Assembly: GCF_002081715.1 (NCBI RefSeq)
Contig: NZ_MUKP01000001.1
Span: forward strand, 62,001 to 126,000
Direction of reading: 5' to 3'
Source of the DNA: Nocardia donostiensis
GTDB lineage: Bacteria > Actinomycetota > Actinomycetes > Mycobacteriales > Mycobacteriaceae
Length of the DNA: 64,000 bases
Shown: positions 36,518 through 45,781 of the stretch, piece by piece
Layout: each line of letters starts with the position of its first letter
Numbering within the stretch: position 1 is the first letter of the stretch
Translations under genes and position numbers: made by a program
Notes under the pieces: model-generated
Told to the model about the DNA's origin: nothing
The model's database searches: none
Seen by the model: only the letters and a program-made list of their open reading frames with translations

Positions 36518-37951
36518 ATGGGACCGAACGGTGTGCTGGAGCCGGGTTCCGGCGCCGAGCCGAATGCGCGCAGCGGGCCGGTCGCGGCCATTGCGGCGCG
36601 GGTGCGTGACGGATCGTCGGGCCCGGTGCGGGAGGTGGATGCGGCGCTGGCCCGCATCGAAGCCGGTAATGCGGAACTGTATGCCTTCGATGTGGTGCGT
36701 GCCGAGCGGGCGCGCGCCGAGGCCGCTGAACTCGAGCAGCGTCCCGACCTGGGTTCGCTGCCGCTGGCCGGAGTTCCGATCGCGGTCAAACACAATATTC
36801 CGGTCACCGGCGAAACCGATCGGGACGGTTCGCTGGCAGCCGATCCAGTGCCCGCCGACCACGACCACCCGGTGGTGCGGCGGCTGCGGGATGCGGGCGC
36901 GGTAATCGTCGGGCTCACCCCTTTACCGGAACTGGGGTTGTGGGGGACGACCGACAACCCAGGCGGTATCACCCGCAACCCGTGGAACCGTGCGTTGTCC
37001 GCGGGCGGTTCCTCCGGCGGCTCGGCGGCGGCGGTCGCGGCCGGGCTGGTGCCGGTGGCGCACGGCAACGACGGTTTGGGCTCGGTGCGGATCCCCGCGG
37101 CCTGCTGTGGATTGTTCGGGATAAAACCCGGCCGCGGCACTGTGCCCGCCGAGATCGGGTTCGATTCGTGGCAGGGGATGGTGGACAACGGTGTGCTCGC
37201 CACGACCGTCGGCGATGCCGCGCTGACGTTGTCGGTGCTGGCGGACCGCCCCGAGCTGGCCGATATCTCGCCGCCGCCGTCGCTGCGGATCGCGCTCTCG
37301 GTCGCACCGCCGATCAGGTTGTTGCGGACAGATCGGCATTGGTCGGGCGCGGCCCGGTCGGCGGGATCGTTGGCCACCGCGGCCGGGCATCGGGTGGCGC
37401 CGGCCGAGCTGCCCTACCGCGACGCGGCCGCCGCGATATTGCTGCGCTGGCCGGCGCTGGGCATTCCGGAAGCCGATCATCTGCCGAATCCGCAACGGCT
37501 GCAACCGCGTACCCGCCGTCACCTGGCGCTCGGCCGGGTATTGCGACGCCTGGGACTGGTCCGGCCTGGGCAGGTGGACCGGGTGGAAGCCCGGCTGCTC
37601 GAGTTCTTCACCGGCTACGACGTGGTCATCACTCCGACGCTGGCTGCCCCGCCACCGAAAGCGGTGAACTGGCATACCAGGGGCTGGCTGGCCAATGTGG
37701 TGGCCAGTAGCAGCTATGCGCCGTTCACCGCGCTGTGGAATCTGGTCGGCTGGCCCGCGGTGTCGGTGCCAATGGGTATGCATCCGCGGTCGCGTACCCC
37801 GGTTGCCGCGCAGCTGGCGGGGCCGCCCGGTAGCGAGTCGACGTTGCTGCGGTTGGCCGCTCAGCTGGAGAGCAGGCATCCCTGGCAACGAACGGCCGTC
37901 CCGGATGATGCCTGGTCGGCCGCCGCACCGGATCGGCCGACCAGCGGGTAA
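36518..37951 (+). CDS. Amidase (amidase-signature family)
   Basis: 477 residues from ATG 36518, which has a strong AGGAGG 5 nt upstream; the frame is open further upstream. The Ser-cisSer-Lys triad can be seen: Lys in PIAVKHNIPVTG, the GGSSGGSAAAVAAG loop and GLGSVRIPAACCGLFGIKP. It hydrolyses an amide such as an acylamide or peptide-like substrate; the exact compound cannot be assigned. It meets the LysR gene tail to tail with a 3-bp gap. Confidence 0.92.
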   Translation: MGPNGVLEPGSGAEPNARSGPVAAIAARVRDGSSGPVREVDAALARIEAGNAELYAFDVVRAERARAEAAELEQRPDLGSLPLAGVPIAVKHNIPVTGETDRDGSLAADPVPADHDHPVVRRLRDAGAVIVGLTPLPELGLWGTTDNPGGITRNPWNRALSAGGSSGGSAAAVAAGLVPVAHGNDGLGSVRIPAACCGLFGIKPGRGTVPAEIGFDSWQGMVDNGVLATTVGDAALTLSVLADRPELADISPPPSLRIALSVAPPIRLLRTDRHWSGAARSAGSLATAAGHRVAPAELPYRDAAAAILLRWPALGIPEADHLPNPQRLQPRTRRHLALGRVLRRLGLVRPGQVDRVEARLLEFFTGYDVVITPTLAAPPPKAVNWHTRGWLANVVASSSYAPFTALWNLVGWPAVSVPMGMHPRSRTPVAAQLAGPPGSESTLLRLAAQLESRHPWQRTAVPDDAWSAAAPDRPTSG

Positions 37952-37954
37952 GGG

Positions 37955-38845
37955 TCAGCTGGCTGCGGGCATTGCGGGCGGTTTCCCGAATCCGCCTGCG
38001 GCGGCCCGCCCTGCGAATTCCAGGATCATCGGGCGGTTGTCGTCGGCCCGCCAGGCGACGGCCAGTTCGCATGGCGCGAGCCCGGTTACCGGGCGCGCAG
38101 TCAAACCGGGCCACCGGTACATCGGCACGTTGCTCTCGGCGAGCAAGCACACTCCGAGCCCGAGGCCGACGGCTTCCAGCCGGTCCTCCGGGGTGGCGGC
38201 TTCGGCGCCGATCTTGGCGGATCGCCCGCGCCTGGCGTCGTTACCGAGCCAGAAATCGCGCATGGCGCCCGCTTCGGCGGGCAGCGCGATGAACGGTTCG
38301 TCGGTCAGGTCGGCGAAGTCGATGGTGTCCTGGCCGGCGCGGGGATGGGTTTCGGGTAGCAGCACCCAGCGCGGTTCGGTACGCAGCACCTGCCATCGGT
38401 AGCGGTTCGGGTCGGTGAGCGGTAGCCAGACCAGCGCCAGATCGGCCTGTCTGCTGGCCAATCCGCTGGACGGGTCGGACCAGGAGGCCGCGTGCAGTGC
38501 GAGCCGGTAGCCGCTCGCGCTTTCCAGATCGTTGAGCAGGCCGCGTCCGAGCGTCGATTCGATACCGACGCGGAGCACCTCGCCCGCCTCCTGGAGCGTG
38601 ACGTTCGTGGTTTCCCAGAGCTCGAGGATCTTGCGGGCGCCTTCGAGTAGTTCCTTGCCCGCGACGGTGAGGGCGACGCTGCGCTGGTTGCGATCGAACA
38701 GGACCACGTCGAGCTGGCGTTCCAGTTGCCGGATCTGGCGCGACAGCGTGGGTTGGGCGATGTGCAGCCGCTGGGCGGCGTTGGTGAAATGCAGTTCCTC
38801 AGCGACGGCGACGAAATACCGCAGGTCGCGCAAATGCGGGTCCAT
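37955..38845 (-). CDS. LysR-family transcriptional regulator
   Basis: 296 residues. The N-terminal winged HTH is clear (LRYFVAVAEELHFTNAAQRL, then HIAQPTLSRQIRQLERQLDV) and the C-terminal part is a periplasmic-binding-fold effector domain. The target is unknown; the gene upstream in its own direction is 445 bp away, and the amidase is convergent, so its regulated gene is not evident. Confidence 0.94.
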   Translation of the reverse strand: MDPHLRDLRYFVAVAEELHFTNAAQRLHIAQPTLSRQIRQLERQLDVVLFDRNQRSVALTVAGKELLEGARKILELWETTNVTLQEAGEVLRVGIESTLGRGLLNDLESASGYRLALHAASWSDPSSGLASRQADLALVWLPLTDPNRYRWQVLRTEPRWVLLPETHPRAGQDTIDFADLTDEPFIALPAEAGAMRDFWLGNDARRGRSAKIGAEAATPEDRLEAVGLGLGVCLLAESNVPMYRWPGLTARPVTGLAPCELAVAWRADDNRPMILEFAGRAAAGGFGKPPAMPAAS

Positions 38846-39225
38846 AGCCCCTTGCTATCAGAATCGTTCCTGATTTTCCAGCCGTTATCTGGCCGGAAAG
38901 TTTGGATATGGGAACCGAAACAGTCGGTTGGTTTGTTAGAGACAGCATATTCCCTGTCGTGGTGGCGTGCACCATAGAGCCCTTGTTGCGGCCTGGGCGC
39001 GCCTGCCCTGCAACTGATGCCGGACCGCGAGGCAGGTCTTCACCAGCGAAGACGCCATCAGGCCCGGATCGCCCCCGACCTCGCAGGTACGCGGGGGAGG
39101 GCCTCGGGATACGGCACTGCCGACCGACGGCTCGTAGTGGAGATCGATGCCGAATAAAGAATTTCGTGATCTTCGCCACAGGAAGGGTTCAAGCGTGGCG
39201 AAGCAGCGGAATCGGAATGGACACG
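38846..39225. other. Gene-free stretch upstream of the LysR gene
   Basis: Some frames are open on the minus strand but none has a ribosome binding site or motif. The first 100 bp upstream of the LysR start are relatively AT-rich and should include its promoter. At its far end lies the terminator of the SDR-SSADH pair. Confidence 0.5.
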
Positions 39226-39266
39226 AAAACGCCGCGGTTCGCTCCCCATCGGACGAACCGCGGCGC
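39226..39266 (-). terminator. Rho-independent terminator of the SSADH-SDR operon
   Basis: CGCCGCGGTTCG and CGAACCGCGGCG form a perfect 12-bp stem with a 12-nt loop (39231-39242 and 39255-39266). On the minus strand it is followed by TTTTC, so it terminates transcripts arriving from the SDR gene 25 bp upstream. Confidence 0.85.
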
Positions 39267-39290
39267 TTTGACCCCGCAACCGGAGCTTGC

Positions 39291-40124
39291 TCAGTCTTTC
39301 CTGACTCGTTCCTCGTACGCCTTGCGCTTCTCGACATCCACATCATCGAGGAACGCCCGCCCCGACCCCAGCGACCGGGCGAGCGCATCGCCAACCGCCT
39401 CCGGCAGCGCGTTCACGACCTGCGCGATGATGCCGGCCACCATTGTCACCCGCACCTTCGGCTTCGGCGCGCAGATCAACCCGACGATGGCTTCGGCGAT
39501 CTCTTCCGGTTCGGCAGGCCGCATGATCTTGGGTGTGGTGACCCCCGAACCCAATTCGGTGTTGGTCAGCGTAGGCAGTACCGACGAGAAGCTGACTCCC
39601 GAACCGCGGTACTCCTCGCGCAGGGTATCGGTGAACCCGAGCACCGCGTGCTTGCTGGCGTTGTACGTGGCAAGGCCGGGGATATGGGATTCTCCGGCCA
39701 GCGAGGCGATATTGATGATGTGGCCGCTGCGGCGCAGCAGCATCCGCGTCAACGCCAGCTTGGATCCGAGGATCACCCCGTAGACGTTGATATCCAGGAT
39801 GCGGTGGGTGATCTGATCGGGTTCGTCGACGAACTTGCCGGTCGGCATGATGCCCGCATTGTTGATCAGCACGTCGATCGGCCCGAGGGTGCGTTCCACC
39901 TCGTCCAAAAAGCCGGTGAACGACACCGGGTCGGTAACGTCGAGTACCCCGTAATGGTCGAGATCCCGGGCGCTGCCGGACTCTTCGACTGCTTTCTTGT
40001 CGATATCGCCGATAGCGACCTTGGCCCCGAGCGATTTCAGGGCCGTCGCGGTGGCCAGCCCGATGCCGCGGGCGCCACCGGTGATCACCACGACCTTGCC
40101 GCGAATCTTCGTCACCGCGCTCAC
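39291..40124 (-). CDS. SDR-family oxidoreductase
   Basis: 277 residues. Classical short-chain dehydrogenase: GGARGIGLATA, NNAGIMP and Tyr-x3-Lys in ATYNASKHAVLGF. A long C-terminal extension (RSLGSGRAFLDDVDVEKRKA) is typical of actinobacterial SDRs annotated as oxidoreductases of unknown substrate. It overlaps the aldehyde dehydrogenase gene by 4 bp, so the two probably work in one pathway (alcohol to aldehyde to acid). Confidence 0.92.
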   Translation of the reverse strand: MSAVTKIRGKVVVITGGARGIGLATATALKSLGAKVAIGDIDKKAVEESGSARDLDHYGVLDVTDPVSFTGFLDEVERTLGPIDVLINNAGIMPTGKFVDEPDQITHRILDINVYGVILGSKLALTRMLLRRSGHIINIASLAGESHIPGLATYNASKHAVLGFTDTLREEYRGSGVSFSSVLPTLTNTELGSGVTTPKIMRPAEPEEIAEAIVGLICAPKPKVRVTMVAGIIAQVVNALPEAVGDALARSLGSGRAFLDDVDVEKRKAYEERVRKD

Positions 40125-41719
40125 TTGTCACCTCCACGAAGCCGCATCAGGGCGGGAATGTCGATGCGGCGCATACCGCGTGCCGCCGCGGCGCGCATCG
40201 CACCGAGCGCGACGAGCAGCTTCGGCATCTGGTACGGGTACCAGGTCAATTCCTTGGTCTGTGTGGGCAGTATCGGCTTCGTGATCGCCTGCACCCGGCA
40301 GTATTTGCGCACCCCGTCCGCACCGCCCCAGCGGGCGCCGACCCCGGAGTTGCCCCAGCCGCCCATCGGCAGCGCGAAGCTGAACAGGTTCGCGAAAACA
40401 TCGTTGATGTTCACCGCGCCCGCATCGAGCCTGCGCGCGATCCGCTCGCCGCGCTCTTTGTCGCCGGTCCACACCGACGCCGAAAGTCCGTAACTGGAAT
40501 CGTTGGCCAGCCGGATCGCCTCCGCCTCGTCGGCGACCTTGATCACCGGCAGGGTCGGGCCGAAGGTCTCCTCCGTCACGCAGGACATGCTGTGGTCGAC
40601 GTCGACCAGTACCGTCGGCTCGAACAAAGTGCCGACTCCGGTGCGTTTACCGCCGGTTAACACCCGCGCGCCCGCCGCGACCGCCTCGTCGATATGCCGC
40701 TGCACGATATTCACCTGGGCTTCGGTGGCCATCGCGCCGATATCGTGTTTCGGGGTGCGGTCGTCGATACCCTGGCGCAGCGCCTTGACGTTCTCGGTCA
40801 GTGCGGCCACGAATTCGTCGTATACCGGCGCCTCCACGTAAACCCGCTCTACCGAGATGCAGAGCTGACCGGAGTTGAACATGCCGCCGAAGGTGATGCC
40901 GTGCGCCGCACGCTCGATATCAGCGTCGGCCAGCACGATCGCCGGGTCTTTACCGCCCAGCTCCAGGCTGTAGGGGACCATCCGCTCCACGCAGGCCGCG
41001 GCGATCCTGCGGCCGGTGGCGGTGGAGCCGGTGAACTGGATGTAGTCGGCGTTGTCCACCACTGCCGCACCGGTCGCACCCGCGCCGGTGGCCACCGTGA
41101 ACACCGGCGGCGCACCGATCTCGGCCCAGCCGCGCGCCAGTTCCAGCGCCGACAGCGGAGTCACCTCCGACGGTTTCAGGATCACCGCCGCGCCTGCGGC
41201 CAGCGCCGGGATCACGTCGAGGACCGGCATGGCCAGCGGGAAGTTCCACGGGGTGATCACGCCGACCACGGGGTAGGGCCGGTACACGGTGGTGAGCTTC
41301 TTGACCCGGGCCAGCGGGCTATGCGGCGCAGGATGGTCGTCGGCGAGGAATTTCCCGGCACGCCGGGCGTAGTAACCGATCAGATCGGTGGAAAAGGTCG
41401 GATCGATCAGGGCGTCGACGCGCGGTTTACCGGTCTCCGACTGCAGCACATCGGCGAGATGCTCGGTGTTGTCGATAATCCAGTCCTGCAGCTTCAGCAG
41501 CCATTCCTTACGGCCGTCCGGGCCTATGGCTTCCCATTCCGGCTGATACAGCCGCAGTTCCCGCACCTTGGCAGCGACGGTCTCGGCGGATTCGTCCGCT
41601 ACCGTGCCGACAACGGCGCCGGTGGCCGGGTTGTGTACCGACAGCTGGGGTGGTTGCTCGCCTGCCTGCTGAGTGGCTCGCCCCCGCTTCTTCGCGCGGG
41701 CCGGTTCGGTATTGGTCAC
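40121..41719 (-). CDS. Succinate-semialdehyde dehydrogenase-like aldehyde dehydrogenase
   Basis: 532 residues. Aldehyde dehydrogenase fold: ITPWNFPLAMPVLDV, LELGGKDPAIVL with the catalytic Glu, and the catalytic Cys in FNSGQLCISVERVYV. Overall it resembles mycobacterial GabD2-type succinic semialdehyde dehydrogenases. A basic N-terminal tail of about 20 residues (KKRGRATQQAGEQ) precedes the core. Upstream and divergent is a PucR-family regulator that probably controls it. Confidence 0.9.
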   Translation of the reverse strand: MTNTEPARAKKRGRATQQAGEQPPQLSVHNPATGAVVGTVADESAETVAAKVRELRLYQPEWEAIGPDGRKEWLLKLQDWIIDNTEHLADVLQSETGKPRVDALIDPTFSTDLIGYYARRAGKFLADDHPAPHSPLARVKKLTTVYRPYPVVGVITPWNFPLAMPVLDVIPALAAGAAVILKPSEVTPLSALELARGWAEIGAPPVFTVATGAGATGAAVVDNADYIQFTGSTATGRRIAAACVERMVPYSLELGGKDPAIVLADADIERAAHGITFGGMFNSGQLCISVERVYVEAPVYDEFVAALTENVKALRQGIDDRTPKHDIGAMATEAQVNIVQRHIDEAVAAGARVLTGGKRTGVGTLFEPTVLVDVDHSMSCVTEETFGPTLPVIKVADEAEAIRLANDSSYGLSASVWTGDKERGERIARRLDAGAVNINDVFANLFSFALPMGGWGNSGVGARWGGADGVRKYCRVQAITKPILPTQTKELTWYPYQMPKLLVALGAMRAAAARGMRRIDIPALMRLRGGDK

Positions 41720-41880
41720 TGCTGTTCTCCCACTGTGTCGTGCTGTGCACCGCGGATGAGGCTGTGAAACAGCTCACTGGCCTATGATCGTGACACAATT
41801 ACGGCCGAGTTTCTTGGCCCGATTGCTCAATGCAGGTCATGTTCTTTGTTCTCTGGAAACAATCCGGTAGGAGGTGGCCG

Positions 41881-43197
41881 ATGGCGGAACCGAGCGTCGG
41901 GCAACCGCTCGGCCCGTGGCCGAAGCAGCAGCCGAGCAATGAGGTCGTGCGCGACTGGCTGGCCGAATATGTCTACGAGACGATGCGCACCGAGGCGCTG
42001 GAATCGGTGGTGCAGCGGCTGGACAACGCCATCATCGCGAAGCTGCCCGAACTCGGCGACCGGGATATCCGCCGCGACCTCGCCGCCAGCACCCGAGCAC
42101 ATGCGCGCACGATGCTGGCCGGAATCACCAGCGACACCATCGACCCGACCGTCCCCGCAGAAGCGCACGCCTTCGCCCGCACCGTGGCCAGGCGCGGATT
42201 CGAACTACGTTTGTTGCTACGCACCTACCACGTGGGGTTGGAGGCAGTTCTCGACTATATGGCCGAGGCCGTGGACGCCCGGCAGCCGCCCTCCGAGATC
42301 GAGCGGGCAGTGCTGCTCCGGTTGTTCGACCGGTCCACCAAATGGATCGGCAACTCCGTGGAAACACTCACCGACACCTATATGGAGGAACGCGAACGAG
42401 TACTGCGCGCCGCGCTGAACCGGCGCACCGAAACGGTGCGCGCCCTGCTGGCCGGGGACGAGGTGGATATCGAGCAGGCCTCGCTGCGGCTGGGCTACCG
42501 GCTAGCGCAAACACATCTGGCGATGGTGCTGTGGACCGATGAATCCGGCGACGGCGCCACCATCCGCGCCGACAGCGCCGACGGGGGAACCATCGGGCTG
42601 CTGGATCGGGTGGCGTCCCGGCTGGCCGCCGAGTTCGGCAGCGGCGCTGCGCTGACCGTCGCTTCCGGGGCCAGCGGTATGTGGGCTTGGATCGAATCAG
42701 GCACGGGCCGGCCGATCGGACCGGATGTCCAGAAGGCAACGGCCCTGGTCGAGGCGCCGGTGCGGGTGGCGTTCGGTATGCCGGGTGAGCGGGTCGACGG
42801 TTTCCGGCGCAGTCACCGCGAGGCAATGGCGGCGCGTCAGGTCGCCGAGCGCGGCGCAGGGGAGCGGGCGCGGGTGACGGTGTACGGCGATGTGGAAATC
42901 GCCTATCTGGCAGGCGCCGACGAATCGGCGATGCGCGGGCTGATCGAACGGGAACTGGGCGCACTGGCAGGGACGGACGCAGGTAGCGCCCGGTTACGCG
43001 AAACATTGCACGCCTACCTGCGCTGTCAACGCAGCCCGGAAGCCACCGCGCGACTGCTCGGCGTCCATAAGAACACCGTGCGCTACCGGATCCAGCGCAT
43101 CGAGGAACTGCTCGGCCACCCGGTGGGGCAGCGTGCTTTACCGCTGGAGATCGCCCTGGCCTGCGTCGCCGCCTACGGTGCGACGGCCCTGCCCTGA
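41881..43197 (+). CDS. PucR/CdaR-family transcriptional regulator
   Basis: 438 residues from ATG 41881 (GGAGG 6 nt upstream). The C-terminal HTH is typical of the family: YLRCQRSPEATARLLGVHKN, then TVRYRIQRIEELLGHP. A GGDEF-like central domain precedes it and the N-terminal 170 residues are helical (RsbRD-like). Divergent from the SSADH-SDR operon across a 161-bp gap, so it probably regulates it. Confidence 0.92.
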   Translation: MAEPSVGQPLGPWPKQQPSNEVVRDWLAEYVYETMRTEALESVVQRLDNAIIAKLPELGDRDIRRDLAASTRAHARTMLAGITSDTIDPTVPAEAHAFARTVARRGFELRLLLRTYHVGLEAVLDYMAEAVDARQPPSEIERAVLLRLFDRSTKWIGNSVETLTDTYMEERERVLRAALNRRTETVRALLAGDEVDIEQASLRLGYRLAQTHLAMVLWTDESGDGATIRADSADGGTIGLLDRVASRLAAEFGSGAALTVASGASGMWAWIESGTGRPIGPDVQKATALVEAPVRVAFGMPGERVDGFRRSHREAMAARQVAERGAGERARVTVYGDVEIAYLAGADESAMRGLIERELGALAGTDAGSARLRETLHAYLRCQRSPEATARLLGVHKNTVRYRIQRIEELLGHPVGQRALPLEIALACVAAYGATALP

Positions 43198-43204
43198 ACT
43201 ACGA

Positions 43205-43462
43205 TCACTGCGCTTCGCGTGCGGCGATCCGGCGTAGCGGCGGTTCGGTGGCCGGCGGCACCCGGCGATCCGGCAGTTCGGCCAGCAGCGTGGTGGTGGC
43301 CGCGGCGATAGCGGCAACAGCCTTGTCGACTGCTGGTTTGGTGGTGGAGCTCAAACCGGTCAAGCCACCGACTTTGCGCACGTACTGCAAGGCGGCGGCA
43401 TAGATTTCCTGCTCGGTCGCGGCAGGTTCCAGCCCACGCAAAACGGTGATGTTTCTACACAT
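43205..43462 (-). CDS. DUF2277-family small protein
   Basis: 85 residues, starting MCRNITVLRGLEPAATEQEI, which is the signature N-terminus of DUF2277. The rest is a short helix-rich domain (YVRKVGGLTGLSSTTKPAVD). Function unknown. Convergent with the PucR gene. Confidence 0.9.
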   Translation of the reverse strand: MCRNITVLRGLEPAATEQEIYAAALQYVRKVGGLTGLSSTTKPAVDKAVAAIAAATTTLLAELPDRRVPPATEPPLRRIAAREAQ

Positions 43463-43577
43463 GGATGCACACTAGCTCCAGATCAGCCTGCATGGCAGGC
43501 GGAATCGGACAATGTGAAAATCCGATACCCACAATTCTGGTGACCGGCAAACGTGCATCGCGGGACGCGCACACACC

Positions 43578-43583
43578 TAGACT
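43578..43583 (+). promoter_or_regulatory. -10 box of a leaderless promoter
   Basis: TAGACT ends 6 nt before the ATG at 43590 and no ribosome binding site intervenes. Confidence 0.55.
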
Positions 43584-43589
43584 CGCGAT

Positions 43590-44417
43590 ATGGCTGCGCG
43601 CGGTTTGCCCACGTTGACACCGTTTCCCTACCCGGATCTCGACAAGCGCGAGGAAGATCACTGGGCGGGAACCCAGATCACCGACGACCAGTTGCGCGCG
43701 CTCGCGCTCGGCGGGTTCTATTCGGCGCGCTGGGACGCCTACCACGACGACCTGCTACTCGGACCGGAACGCGAACACCCGCTGGGCGATCGCAAGGAAC
43801 TTGCCATCGACACCCTCACCGGCGCCTGGGGTATCACCGACGGCACGGAGGCGCGTGCCTCAATGGAACAGCTGCTGGAAGGTATGCACGCCCCGCTCTA
43901 CGCACTGGTGCATCCCCTGGTGACCGCCTCGCTCAACGCCACCGAACGTGATCGGTTCGGTGAGCGCGCCGATCGACACCGGGCGTTCCTGCGGCAGGTG
44001 GCCACTTTCCGTGGCCTGGACAACTCCGAGGCGCTGGTGCGCGACTACGATATCTGGTCCCAGGCGATCAAGATCGGCTTCACCGATCATCTGTCCCGGC
44101 CGCTGCCCAGCGATATCCACGCGTGGGATCTGGCCCGGGTCGTCGCAGTAGCCAGGATGGCCTACACCGCGGGCTATGTGGATGCCGACACCGCCTGGGG
44201 CTATCTGGCTCGCGCGCTACCGCTGGCCCAGCGCAAGTACCGGAACTGGCGGCAGTTCGGCGACGCCTACCTCACCGGCTGGACATACTGGCAGGCAGGC
44301 GAAGATCTGGCCGAACTGAAGAACGGCGGTGTCGACCGGCGGATGGAACTGCTGCGCCTGTGGACGCGCCCGACCAGCCCGTGGCGCCGGATCGGTTTGA
44401 ACGCCGACACCGACTGA
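43590..44417 (+). CDS. DUF1266-family protein
   Basis: 275 residues. The C-terminal half carries the DUF1266 signature: AWDLARVVAVARMAYTAGYV, DTAWGYLARALPLAQ and NWRQFGDAYLTGWTYW. The family is of unknown function; proteins of this sort are found in E. coli YbeR/YbeU and actinobacteria. The start is supported by a leaderless -10 box. It converges on the next gene. Confidence 0.85.
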   Translation: MAARGLPTLTPFPYPDLDKREEDHWAGTQITDDQLRALALGGFYSARWDAYHDDLLLGPEREHPLGDRKELAIDTLTGAWGITDGTEARASMEQLLEGMHAPLYALVHPLVTASLNATERDRFGERADRHRAFLRQVATFRGLDNSEALVRDYDIWSQAIKIGFTDHLSRPLPSDIHAWDLARVVAVARMAYTAGYVDADTAWGYLARALPLAQRKYRNWRQFGDAYLTGWTYWQAGEDLAELKNGGVDRRMELLRLWTRPTSPWRRIGLNADTD

Positions 44418-44456
44418 AACGCCCGCAGTGCCCGCGCAAGTCGTCCTGGCCTGCGT

Positions 44457-45488
44457 TCACACCCGGGGCAGTGAACGCAGAATACCGCGGCCGTACCGCT
44501 GGAACTGCGAATCGTCCACCATCCCGAGTGAATGCCGTTCCACCAGCAGCTCCCATTCCGCGTACAGCTGGGCGACGCTCGGATCGGCCGGACCTGCCGA
44601 GCCGTCGGCCGAAACCAGCCGCACCACGAAGTTCACCGCATAGGCGATGCGATCAGCATCGGTGCGTTCCGGACTGGTGAAGCGCAGGGCGGCATTGCCG
44701 TCGTGTACTTCGATCGCGCTTTCGCCAGGCGACGCGGCGATCTGACCAGGGCCGGGACCGGTGTCGTCGGTGGCGCGCGCCCACATCACCGCGGGGATCG
44801 GCAGTTCATGGGCGTAGCGTGCGCCGTCACCGATCGACACGAACAGCAACCGCTGGGTGGTCACGGCGAGCAGGCCGGTGCCGTGACCGGCAGGTGGATG
44901 CGCGACGACGACCGCCGTTTCCAGCACGTACTCCTCGCCGGTGACATAGCGGTGCAGGTCGGCGACGGCCGATTCGGCCTCTGGATGCGGGGTCATCCGG
45001 CGCGCTGCACGCTGTACATCGGCGCGGACCGGGCCGTCCTCGGTTTCCTGCGGTGGCGGCGGGGTCAGGTCAGGGGCGGCGACGTCGATGCGCTGGGAGG
45101 CCAGGATCTGATCGTTGATCCGGGATACGATCTCGGCCGCGGCGGGCACGTCGTGTTCGGCGATCAGCACCGGCAGCGGGGTGCGGTCTGCGGGCACCCC
45201 GGTGAGGACCGGGGTGGGGTAGCGCAGATAGATCTCGATGACAACGGCGTCGTCGGCGCGCCTGCTCAGCCGCACCTCGAGCACATCGGTCACCGCGACG
45301 TCGAGTACGCGCTCGCCGTCGCTGTCGTTGTCGGGTTCACCGTCGGGGCCCGGTCGTAGGACGATCAGTCGCCCCTGACCGTGACGCACTATGGCTGTGG
45401 GTGTCCGTAGCTCGACTATGTCCTTACCCCCTGCGCTCGTGTTGTGCCCTCGATCACGTTGTGTCTTACGTGCCATGATTGTCATCAC
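44457..45488 (-). CDS. Hypothetical protein with C-terminal SHOCT-like helix
   Basis: 343 residues; no firm family. The central part reads like a PH-like beta domain (YVLETAVVVAHPP, then LLAVTTQRLLFVSIGDGARY), a pattern found in bacterial PH/GRAM-like proteins. The C-terminus (LYAEWELLVERHSLGMVDDS) resembles the SHOCT helix pair. ATG 45488 is used, with ATG 45476 as alternative; no clear ribosome binding site is seen. It is divergent from ftsH. Confidence 0.65.
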   Translation of the reverse strand: MMTIMARKTQRDRGHNTSAGGKDIVELRTPTAIVRHGQGRLIVLRPGPDGEPDNDSDGERVLDVAVTDVLEVRLSRRADDAVVIEIYLRYPTPVLTGVPADRTPLPVLIAEHDVPAAAEIVSRINDQILASQRIDVAAPDLTPPPPQETEDGPVRADVQRAARRMTPHPEAESAVADLHRYVTGEEYVLETAVVVAHPPAGHGTGLLAVTTQRLLFVSIGDGARYAHELPIPAVMWARATDDTGPGPGQIAASPGESAIEVHDGNAALRFTSPERTDADRIAYAVNFVVRLVSADGSAGPADPSVAQLYAEWELLVERHSLGMVDDSQFQRYGRGILRSLPRV

Positions 45489-45578
45489 TGGAAGCGAGTC
45501 GGTGGACGACTTCGGGAACCGCTGTCGTTCTCCGGCCGTTTACCTATTGAACTGCCATCACCTGCCGAACTCCTTGTT

Positions 45579-45743
45579 CGATGTAAACGAGAAGCGCGAT
45601 GTAACGAGTAGACCGTACGCGGTAACGTGGCATGTCCGCATCCGAATCCGCTCATAGGGCGGGAACCGCCAGCGGTGCGGCAGACACAGCCAGACACGAC
45701 CGACCCGACACATCGCTAGGTAGAACACCGCTAGATACAACGC
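45579..45743. repeat. Short direct repeats upstream of ftsH
   Basis: Two pairs are seen in the 293-bp gap before ftsH. CGATGTAAACGAG (45579-45591) and CGATGTAACGAG (45597-45608) form one pair. CGCTAGGTAGAACAC (45714-45728) and CGCTAGATACAACGC (45729-45743) are adjacent 15-bp copies with 11 matches. They may be regulatory sites; the ATG at 45782 lies 39 bp after the second pair. Confidence 0.45.
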
Positions 45744-45781
45744 GGAGATACCGAAAGGACTGGCCGCCCGGCCGACGCTCT

